Below, in pieces: positions 58,188 through 64,000 of a stretch of DNA of 64,000 nucleotides; position 1 is the stretch's first letter, and the number at the start of each line of letters is the position of its first letter. A program made the position numbers and the translations under genes. Source of the DNA: JAEUJM01 sp041918615 (lineage in GTDB: Bacteria; Actinomycetota; Acidimicrobiia; Acidimicrobiales; DATDAH01); the NCBI GenBank assembly GCA_041918615.1, contig JAYRVH010000009.1, forward strand, positions 1-64,000, in the 5' to 3' direction. The notes under the pieces were generated by a model, which did no database searches, was not told where the DNA came from, and worked only from the letters and a program-made list of their open reading frames with translations.

Positions 58188-59660
58188 TCAGCCAGTGGGA
58201 ACAACTCCAGGGACGTCGGTGGGCGGGGTGAAGGAGGGCGGGGTGCCGAACGGCACCGAGGTCGTGGCGGCAAACGGGTCGAAGGGCGCAGTCTGGGCCA
58301 CGGGACTCGTGGTCGACGTCGAGGCGGTGGTGCCCGGGACCGCGTCAGGATCGAAGGCGCTGCCCACGATCACGGTCACGTCCACCGTATCGGTGACGTC
58401 CTCCTGCAGGATGAGCCGGCCGCCCCCGAGCGCGTCGAGAAGCTGCTGAGCTGCTTCTCGCTCCTGCCGGTCGTAGTACCGGATCGTCGTCTCTTGGTGA
58501 TCGAAGTTCCCGGCGTTGCCGATGATCGAGATCTCGGCGCCGGCGGGCACGAGCACGCTCGCAGCGGTTGCGGCCAGCCCCTCGGTTCCCGTGCCGTCCA
58601 GAACCCGTGCCCGGAGGCGCCCGACCCCGACCGGGAAGGGGATCGTCTCGGCCACGAGCGCCTCGACCGCCGCCTCGTCGGGCAGGTACAGGTTCGAGTC
58701 GGTGGCCGCCACACCGGGAATGCCGATGGGGGTGACCGGCAGGGTGTTGTAGGCGGCCTCGCCGCCGGCGAGCTCGCGGACGAATCGCCCCAGTCCCTTG
58801 TCGGTCTCGCCCGGCACGGCACCCGGATCGGTCGACGTCTTCACCGCGGCGAGCCAGGCCGTCCAGAAGGCCTGCTGGCGCTCGACGCGGGTCAGGTCGT
58901 TCTCGTCTGCGCCGCGTGAGTCGACGAAGAGCCCGATCTGCTCGGGTGGGACCTCGATCTCACCCTCCGCGAAGGTGACCGGCGCGCCCGACGCGTCCAC
59001 GGTTTGCAGTGCCACGGGATTGTCGATGGTCAGCGGGCCGATCGGCGCCAGGAGGCTCGCCCACTGGTCGGTGTCGGATCGCACCGCGACGCTCTCCTCC
59101 ATCGCAGCGCCGAACTGCGTCTCGACCCGCTGCTCCAGCCCCGGAAGTCCCAGACCCTCATAGATGACCTGGAGCGTGGCGATCCCTGGCTCGGTCCACG
59201 GCAGCTCGAGTTCGGTGCCCGCCGGGAAGAAGGTGAGGTTGCCGCCACTGCCCGAGGCGTCGAGCGCCAGGACCGTGACCCCGGTGATGGTGCCTGCTGG
59301 GTCGATCTGGGTGACCATCATCGTCGGAGTCGGCTCGACGAAGGCCTCGAAACCCGGTGCGTCGGGGTCGGTGACCACGTTCAACTCGCGGCCGCTGTTG
59401 CTGCGCAGAACGGCCTTGCCCCCGACGTAGGTGAGGACCGGGATGGCGAGAACCAGCAGGGTCATCATGGCGACGAAGGTCCACCGGGCCCCCGGATGGG
59501 CCCGCTTCCGTGCAGGCTCCGCCGCCCCGGTCGCGCGCGCGGAGGCGCGCCGCTCGGGAAGTACCCCCGGCCCGGACCCGTGCTCGGAGCTGCGTCGGCG
59601 TCGCCGACTCGCACGCTCGCCGGTCCCCGATGACGGGAGGACCAGGGGATCGTGGCTCAC
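58188..59660 (-). CDS. Membrane protein with C-terminal LytR_C domain
   Basis: This protein of about 490 residues has a basic cytoplasmic N terminus with many Arg and Ser, one helix (FVAMMTLLVLAIPVLTYVGG) and a large extracytoplasmic part. The region VTVLALDASGSGGNLTFFPA to QIGLFVDSRGADEND looks like a diverged LCP-like domain, without the conserved arginines being evident. The C terminus has a LytR_C domain: RARVLDGTGTEGLAATAASV and IIGNAGNFDHQETTIRYYD. A Thr/Pro tail ends it. It is probably a cell-wall protein. GTG 59660 (after ATGGGG) is chosen; GTG 59708 overlapping nadD is possible. The nadD-LytR_C-rsfS order is conserved in Actinobacteria. Confidence 0.72.
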   Translation of the reverse strand: MSHDPLVLPSSGTGERASRRRRRSSEHGSGPGVLPERRASARATGAAEPARKRAHPGARWTFVAMMTLLVLAIPVLTYVGGKAVLRSNSGRELNVVTDPDAPGFEAFVEPTPTMMVTQIDPAGTITGVTVLALDASGSGGNLTFFPAGTELELPWTEPGIATLQVIYEGLGLPGLEQRVETQFGAAMEESVAVRSDTDQWASLLAPIGPLTIDNPVALQTVDASGAPVTFAEGEIEVPPEQIGLFVDSRGADENDLTRVERQQAFWTAWLAAVKTSTDPGAVPGETDKGLGRFVRELAGGEAAYNTLPVTPIGIPGVAATDSNLYLPDEAAVEALVAETIPFPVGVGRLRARVLDGTGTEGLAATAASVLVPAGAEISIIGNAGNFDHQETTIRYYDRQEREAAQQLLDALGGGRLILQEDVTDTVDVTVIVGSAFDPDAVPGTTASTSTTSPVAQTAPFDPFAATTSVPFGTPPSFTPPTDVPGVVPTG

Positions 59661-59694
59661 CGGCACCCCATCGACTGGCGTGGCGAGGGCGGCG

Positions 59695-60291
59695 TCATCG
59701 GCCCTCACGATAGAGCCCGAGCTTGGAGATCCCGGAAACCACCGAGGGGGGAACAAGGAAGTCGAGGGGGCGCCCATCGGCCACCCGGGCCCGCAGGTCG
59801 GTCGACGAGATCTCGAGGCGGGGCACCTCGACCCGCTCGATGCACCATGCTTCCGGGGGGTCCCAGGAACCGCCGGGGCGATCGACCACCGCGATCACCG
59901 CGTTCTCCCGGACCTCGTCGATGCGCTCCCACGTCGGCATGCCGGCTGCGGCGTCGCTGCCGACGATCACGAAGAGCTCGCGGTCCGGGTCCTCCGCGAG
60001 CATCTCGGCGAGCGTGTCTGCCGTGTAGGAGTCATCGCCCCGACGGATCTCCCGGTCGCTCACCTCGAGGCCGTCGACATCCCCCACCGCCCAGCGCACG
60101 AGCGCATACCGATCGCTCGCGGCACTGATGGGGCGGTCGCCCACCTTCTGCCACGGCACGTTGGCGACCATGAGGAGGACCCGGTCGAGGGCAAGGGCGT
60201 GCCGGGCGTTCACGGCAGCGGCAAGATGGCCGACATGGGGGGGATCGAAGGTGCCCCCGAAGATGCCGATCCGCTCGCCGCCTCTGGTCAC
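59695..60291 (-). CDS. nadD: Nicotinate-nucleotide adenylyltransferase
   Basis: This 198-residue enzyme of NAD synthesis joins nicotinate mononucleotide to AMP. The nucleotidyltransferase signature GIFGGTFDPPHVGHLAAA is complete, and the C-terminal ISSTDLRARVADG motif follows. Between them are MVANVPWQKV and VIVGSDAAAGMPTWERI. GTG 60291 lies 6 nt behind TAGGAT. The stop overlaps a possible start of the next gene. The frame is normal in length. Confidence 0.96.
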   Translation of the reverse strand: MTRGGERIGIFGGTFDPPHVGHLAAAVNARHALALDRVLLMVANVPWQKVGDRPISAASDRYALVRWAVGDVDGLEVSDREIRRGDDSYTADTLAEMLAEDPDRELFVIVGSDAAAGMPTWERIDEVRENAVIAVVDRPGGSWDPPEAWCIERVEVPRLEISSTDLRARVADGRPLDFLVPPSVVSGISKLGLYREGR

Positions 60292-60297
60292 TGCCGG

Positions 60298-60303
60298 ATC
60301 CTA
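60298..60303 (-). promoter_or_regulatory. -10 box for leaderless nadD
   Basis: TAGGAT is followed by CCGGCA (6 nt) and the GTG at 60291. Confidence 0.5.
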
Positions 60304-60331
60304 GAGGCCCATCCCGGGACGGTGACGTCGG

Positions 60332-62512
60332 CTACGGAGTGTCGCCGGCACCCAGCACCCTGGACCACTCGATCAACGACTCCCCGCGTGCGGTGGGGAC
60401 CCACTCCTCCCGGGAACCGGCAACAGTGAGCGATCCCGTGGCACCAGGGAAGCGAAGCCGGTAGGCGGGATCGGCTCCGCCGAAGGGGGACGAGATGCCG
60501 ACGACGCCGTTCCGGTAGCTCGGGGCCGGACCCACGATGAAGTGCGTCGAGGCCGGATCAGGGTAGGTGCGGTCGATGTAGCGAAGGAGCGCCACCGTGT
60601 CCCCGCCGGCCTGGCTCCACGAATGCAGCGAGACCACCTGACCGATGATCGAGACCGACACGACGACCACGGCGAAGGCCACCCCGAGCGACGGCACCCG
60701 GCGCCAGAGGAACACCGTCACGCCCACCAGCATCATGGCCGCCCCGATGGACGACAACGAGTAGATGCGGTCGTTCAGCCCCAGGACGCTGGTGAACAGC
60801 GTGAACGAAACGTACAGGCCGAGCGCGCTCACCGCCGCGCCGGCGACGACGAGCGACGGACCGCCATCGCGCGCCCGGTCACCGGAGAGCCACCACACCA
60901 GACAGACCGCCACGCCGGCGGCGATGAGTCCGGCCATCACCGAGACCAGGATGTCCTCGGTCGAGAGGCTGCCGAAGAGCCCGATGCCGAAGTGCGCCGA
61001 CCACAACGTGGCCGGGCTGGGCACGCGGAGCTCGAGCGGGTAGACGGAGTGGGCCTTGGCCCACCAACCCGCGAGGCCGACCATGATCAGGACCTTCACG
61101 CGGGCGACGATCGTCAATGGCCGCACCGGTGGTGCCGCCGAGGCCAGGAGGGGGAGCACCGGCGTGGCCACGACGATGGCCGCGGCCGCGGCCATCGGCA
61201 ACGACAGCTCGTAGCTGAGGATCGACGCGGCGAAGCCCAGACCGGCCGGCAACCACCGCCCATAGGTGAGCGCCAGGAGCCCTCCGAGGAACAGCAGCGC
61301 GCACACGGTGATCTGGCTGGTCCCCGTCCAGAGCGCCATCGAGTTGTGGATGGGGAGAATCACCCAGCAGCCGACGACGAGCAGCGCCATCGATCGGGTG
61401 ATGAACCGCGAGAACACGGCGTAGAGCAAAAGGACGACGGCGAGATAGAGGCCGGTCAGCACCGCGAAGTGCACGAGCGGATGAGAGCCGATGAGGCCGT
61501 GCAACACGGTGAACGTGAGCCAGGCACCCGGCCGCGCGTGAACCAGGTCCTGGCCGGCTGGGACCGAGCTCCACGCGCCACTCTCGGCACGGAGGGCCTC
61601 GAGGGACCAGTCGTCGAAGATGAAGTTCACCCCGTCGACGACGTAGAACGCCGCCCGTGACAGGACGAGTGCGCCGAGGACCAGGTACGCCACGCGCCGC
61701 TCACCGAACCAGGGGGCATGGAAGGCGTCACCGTCGCGCTCCAGGACCGTGAGCCGGGGCAGGCGGCCGGACAGGGACTCGAGCTCCGGCCGCCGGCTGA
61801 TGATCTCGCGGATTGCTGCGATCACCAGCCCGAGGATCACGCCGCACACCAGGCCGTTGGCGGCGGCCTGCCCGGGGTCGGGGCTCACCGGGCAACAGGG
61901 TTCGGTGGGTCCCCTGGTGATCGTCGCCGTCTCCCCCACCGACGCCTGCCCCGCCTGGAAGTCGGCGAGCCTGGCCTGGGCCTCCTCGAGCTGGGCGCCG
62001 ACGTCGGCACCGCCGGCCTGCTGCTGCGTCAGCTCGTCGATGAGCCGCTGCGTCGCCCCGATCGACGCGTCCGACTGCCCCACCGCATTCTGTTCACGGA
62101 GCCCGAGGTAGGTGGTGGCTGCCTTCTGCGCGACCTCTGTGGCGAGAGCGGGGCTGATTGACTGGGCGACCAGCGCGATGGTGTCGTCGGAGACCCGTTC
62201 GACCTCGATGCTGTGGTCGAACGGAGTCGTCGAGTCGACCTCCCCGACGACGGCGTCGCTCCGGAGGTATTGCAGCTCGCGGGCCATCGCCTGTTCCGGC
62301 CCGAGCGGCGCATCCGGCGCCCCGAAACGCTCCTCGATCGACACCGGGTCGATTCGGACCTCGACGGTCGACTCGAAGGTCTTGGTCTGCACGGCGCTCG
62401 CGGCAAGGAACAATGCCGCGCCGGCTGCGCCACACGCGACGATGATCCATCGGACCCCCAGCGGGTCGACCTTGTCCCAGGCGCGGCCTGTCGCCGCCCT
62501 GATGCTCTCCGT
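60332..62512 (-). CDS. Wzz-like domain fused to a multi-helix glycosyltransferase-like membrane domain
   Basis: This protein of 726 residues has an N-terminal Wzz module: helix VRWIIVACGAAGAALFLAAS, an extracytoplasmic coiled-coil region ending TQQQAGGADVGAQLEEAQAR and a second helix GLVCGVILGLVIAAIREII. From about residue 290 on there are at least ten more helices with FDDWSLEALRAESGAW in the first loop, reminiscent of the acidic loop of GT-C enzymes such as PMT-like mannosyltransferases. The C-terminal 90 residues are an extracytoplasmic domain. It may couple chain-length control to glycosyl transfer; this is inference. GTG 62512 follows AGGGTGG; ATG 62545 lies upstream but inside the presumed promoter. 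It is divergent from the sigma factor. Confidence 0.7.
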   Translation of the reverse strand, partial: TESIRAATGRAWDKVDPLGVRWIIVACGAAGAALFLAASAVQTKTFESTVEVRIDPVSIEERFGAPDAPLGPEQAMARELQYLRSDAVVGEVDSTTPFDHSIEVERVSDDTIALVAQSISPALATEVAQKAATTYLGLREQNAVGQSDASIGATQRLIDELTQQQAGGADVGAQLEEAQARLADFQAGQASVGETATITRGPTEPCCPVSPDPGQAAANGLVCGVILGLVIAAIREIISRRPELESLSGRLPRLTVLERDGDAFHAPWFGERRVAYLVLGALVLSRAAFYVVDGVNFIFDDWSLEALRAESGAWSSVPAGQDLVHARPGAWLTFTVLHGLIGSHPLVHFAVLTGLYLAVVLLLYAVFSRFITRSMALLVVGCWVILPIHNSMALWTGTSQITVCALLFLGGLLALTYGRWLPAGLGFAASILSYELSLPMAAAAAIVVATPVLPLLASAAPPVRPLTIVARVKVLIMVGLAGWWAKAHSVYPLELRVPSPATLWSAHFGIGLFGSLSTEDILVSVMAGLIAAGVAVCLVWWLSGDRARDGGPSLVVAGAAVSALGLYVSFTLFTSVLGLNDRIYSLSSIGAAMMLVGVTVFLWRRVPSLGVAFAVVVVSVSIIGQVVSLHSWSQAGGDTVALLRYIDRTYPDPASTHFIVGPAPSYRNGVVGISSPFGGADPAYRLRFPGATGSLTVAGSREEWVPTARGESLIEWSRVLGAGDTP

Positions 62513-62648
62513 CACAAATCGCCCACCCTTCGCGGAAACACGCATGAATGGTAGGGAACGGTCAACGCGAACGTGCAATTGGCTTGTCTTCCCGGCCTCG
62601 GCCTGTCATCCTGTTCCCTGGCGGCTGTGCCCACGCTGGTGTGTACGC

Positions 62649-62696
62649 GTTCCGATCTGACCGGGTGGTGACCGATGTCACCCCGGTGGTCGGAAC
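62649..62696. promoter_or_regulatory. Nested palindrome in the divergent intergenic region
   Basis: This 48-nt element has three nested arms: GTTCCGA/TCGGAAC outermost, CCGG/CCGG, and GGTGAC/GTCACC around CGAT. It lies between the divergent Wzz fusion and the sigma factor, so it is not at a gene end and is more likely an operator than a terminator. Its right arm supplies a GGAAC motif. The remainder of the 307-nt intergenic region (62513-62819) shows no further gene; TACCAT at 62548-62553 on the minus strand may be the -10 of the Wzz fusion. Confidence 0.55.
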
Positions 62697-62717
62697 ACGG
62701 CGGAGTCACCCGTGGTT
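62692..62717 (+). promoter_or_regulatory. Candidate SigH/SigR-type promoter upstream of the sigma factor
   Basis: GGAACA, 17 nt, GTT resembles the stress-sigma consensus GGAAY-N16-20-GTT of actinobacterial SigH and SigR. It lies about 100 nt before the preferred start. The -35 is part of the nested palindrome, so a repressor there could block it. Confidence 0.35.
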
Positions 62718-62819
62718 GTAGGTGGTTCGGAGACCTTCTCGCACGTCCAAGAGCAGTCCTTCCGGAAAATGTCCGTTGTGGGGAATGACAAAGCAGTAAT
62801 TCCCGTTGGAAAAGGTGAC

Positions 62820-63653
62820 ATGAGCGATTCAGTAGGCCAATACCTGAATGAGATCGGACTGGTGCCGCTTCTCACCGCCCAGGAAGAGCGCGAGCTCTCA
62901 CAGGTGATCGAGAAGGGTTTCGAGGCACGCGCCCGCATCGAGGCCGGGGAATCGGGCATCGAGCTCGACCGGGCCGTGCGTGCGGCCGCCCGCGCCAAGG
63001 ACCGGTTCATCCGGGCCAACCTCCGCCTCGTCGTCAGCGTCGCCCGACGGTATCCACTGCCACCGAGCATGGAGCTGCTCGACCTCGTCCAGGAGGGCAA
63101 CCTCGGGCTCGAGCACGCCGTCGACAAGTTCGACTGGCGCAAGGGGTTCAAGTTCTCCACCTACGCCACGTTCTGGATCCGTCAGGCCATCGGCCGGGCC
63201 CTCGACCAGAAGGCGAGCCTCGTGCGGCTGCCGGGCGATCGGTCCGCCAGCCTGCGTGCCGCGCTGCGCCAGGTGGCAGGTGACGGCGACGAGCTCGACG
63301 ACGAGCACGCCCGCCTCCATCGGCTCACCACGCCGACCTCGCTCGATCGCACGATCGGCGACGACGACAGCAACGAGCTCGTCGATCTGCTCCCCGACTC
63401 CACCCCGGGACCCGAACAGGAGGTCCTCGATCGAGCCGAGCACCAGATGGTGACCGACCTCCTCAATGTTCTCGACACCCGTGCCCGCTACGCGGTCGAG
63501 CAGCGCTTCGGCCTGCACGACGGGCGCAAGCGCTCCTACCGCGAGGTCGGCGAGGAGCTCGGCGTCACCGCGGAGGCCGCCCGTCGGCTCGTCAAGCGGG
63601 CCGTCAGCACCGTGCGCGACCAGGCTGCCGCTGCCGCCACCGACGCCGCCTGA
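62820..63653 (+). CDS. Alternative sigma-70 family factor with diverged region 4
   Basis: This 277-residue group 2-like sigma factor starts SDSVGQYLNEIGLVPLLTAQ, region 1.2. Region 2 has RLVVSVARRYPLPPSMELLD, DLVQEGNLGLEHAVDKFDW and KGFKFSTYATFWIRQAIGRA. Region 4 has the helix-turn-helix YREVGEELGVTAEAARRLVK, where the RERIRQIE of the primary factor is replaced. ATG 62820 follows GGAAAAGG; in-frame ATG 62769 and GTG 62712 are alternatives. No anti-sigma gene is adjacent. It likely controls a stress or developmental set. It is separated from the Wzz fusion by a palindrome. Confidence 0.85.
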   Translation: MSDSVGQYLNEIGLVPLLTAQEERELSQVIEKGFEARARIEAGESGIELDRAVRAAARAKDRFIRANLRLVVSVARRYPLPPSMELLDLVQEGNLGLEHAVDKFDWRKGFKFSTYATFWIRQAIGRALDQKASLVRLPGDRSASLRAALRQVAGDGDELDDEHARLHRLTTPTSLDRTIGDDDSNELVDLLPDSTPGPEQEVLDRAEHQMVTDLLNVLDTRARYAVEQRFGLHDGRKRSYREVGEELGVTAEAARRLVKRAVSTVRDQAAAAATDAA

Positions 63654-63733
63654 ATCCATCTTCGGACGCGGGTGAAGGCCGAAGCCGCCGAAACCGCTTG
63701 GTGGTAGGGCCCCCGATCCGTAAACCTGACCTC

Positions 63734-64000
63734 GTGGCCGACCCGACCTGGAACCCTTCCTCCTGGCGAGAGCGCGTCGCAGGCCAACAGCCCGAGTGGC
63801 CGGACGACGCAGCCGTCGACCAGGCGCTCAAGACGATCAGCGGCCTCCCGCCCCTCGTGTTCGCGGGTGAGGCGCGCGACCTGACTGCCCACCTCGGGCA
63901 GGTTGCCGCAGGCGAGGCCTTCCTCCTCCAGGCCGGCGACTGCGCCGAGTCCTTCGACGCCTTCTCGGCCGACGCCATACGCGACAAGCTCCGGGTCATC
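63734..64000 (+). CDS. 3-deoxy-7-phosphoheptulonate synthase, class II (5' part)
   Basis: The visible 89 residues run off the window. They include WNPSSWRERVAGQQPEWPDD, ISGLPPLVFAGEARDLTAHL and FLLQAGDCAESFDAFSADAI, the N-terminal signature of class II DAHP synthases, which begin the shikimate pathway. GTG 63734 is chosen. An AT-rich TAAACC lies 6 nt before it but lacks the final T of a -10 box. The end of the gene is outside. Confidence 0.9.
   Translation, partial: MADPTWNPSSWRERVAGQQPEWPDDAAVDQALKTISGLPPLVFAGEARDLTAHLGQVAAGEAFLLQAGDCAESFDAFSADAIRDKLRVI

Overview
The window is about 64 kb of very GC-rich chromosome with many GTG starts. It comes from an actinobacterium, probably one of the Acidimicrobiia; the class is an inference. 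The evidence is the actinobacterial housekeeping order (nadD, rsfS, leuS, comEA, comEC, holA, rpsT, lepA, hrcA, dnaJ, rsmE, phoH, ybeY, corC, era, recO, uppS, glyS, dnaG, rpoD), a BldD-type regulator, an F420-type LLM enzyme and small proteins opening with a GWWQASDGKWYPP motif. No insertion sequence, prophage or CRISPR array was seen.

Layout. 1-1.8 kb: end of a repetitive surface protein, tRNA-Asn and a small membrane-associated protein. 1.8-10.8 kb (minus): terC-dnaG-rpoD and glyS-methyltransferase-ppdK. 10.8-13.7 kb: two tandem RDD membrane proteins, a TM2 protein and a DUF4190-like protein. 13.7-24 kb: recO, uppS, dinG, era with an M6 protease, and phoH-ybeY-corC. 24-28.4 kb: a polyamine-type ABC operon (potA-potD-potB-potC). 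28.4-33 kb: hemW, bldD, rsmE, dnaJ, hrcA. 33-43.3 kb: a Wzz/tyrosine autokinase, photolyase, lepA, rpsT, holA, a FolP2-like gene, comEC and comEA. 43.4-53.1 kb: a thioredoxin, a phosphotransferase, a PAC2 protein, and a branched-chain-amino-acid-type ABC operon rebuilt as two giant fusions plus a binding protein. 53.2-54.9 kb: LLM oxidoreductase and a VapBC pair. 54.9-64 kb: leuS, tRNA-Ala, rsfS, a LytR_C protein, nadD, a Wzz/membrane-enzyme fusion, an alternative sigma factor and the start of class II DAHP synthase.

The most unusual signal is a set of seven minicistrons (11-33 codons) in front of, or between, housekeeping genes (rpoD, recO, dinG, potC, hemW, leuS twice). Each ends in an ATGA, GTGA or TGATG overlap with the next start codon. 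Those before recO, dinG and leuS are clearly related: they encode a basic ARAARR..RER tail and carry a small GC hairpin, and the recO and leuS copies differ at one stem pair by a compensatory change. They resemble in logic the mycobacterial MIRU elements. Several operon heads, including three of these minicistrons, sit 6-8 nt behind a TANNNT box, which suggests leaderless transcripts.

Other points of interest are an MFS-LivF-LivG triple fusion beside a LivH-LivM fusion, a BldD homologue with an intact cyclic-di-GMP signature, a FolP2-type instead of classical dihydropteroate synthase, a comEA/comEC pair split by a gene on the other strand, and a nested operator-like palindrome upstream of the alternative sigma factor.
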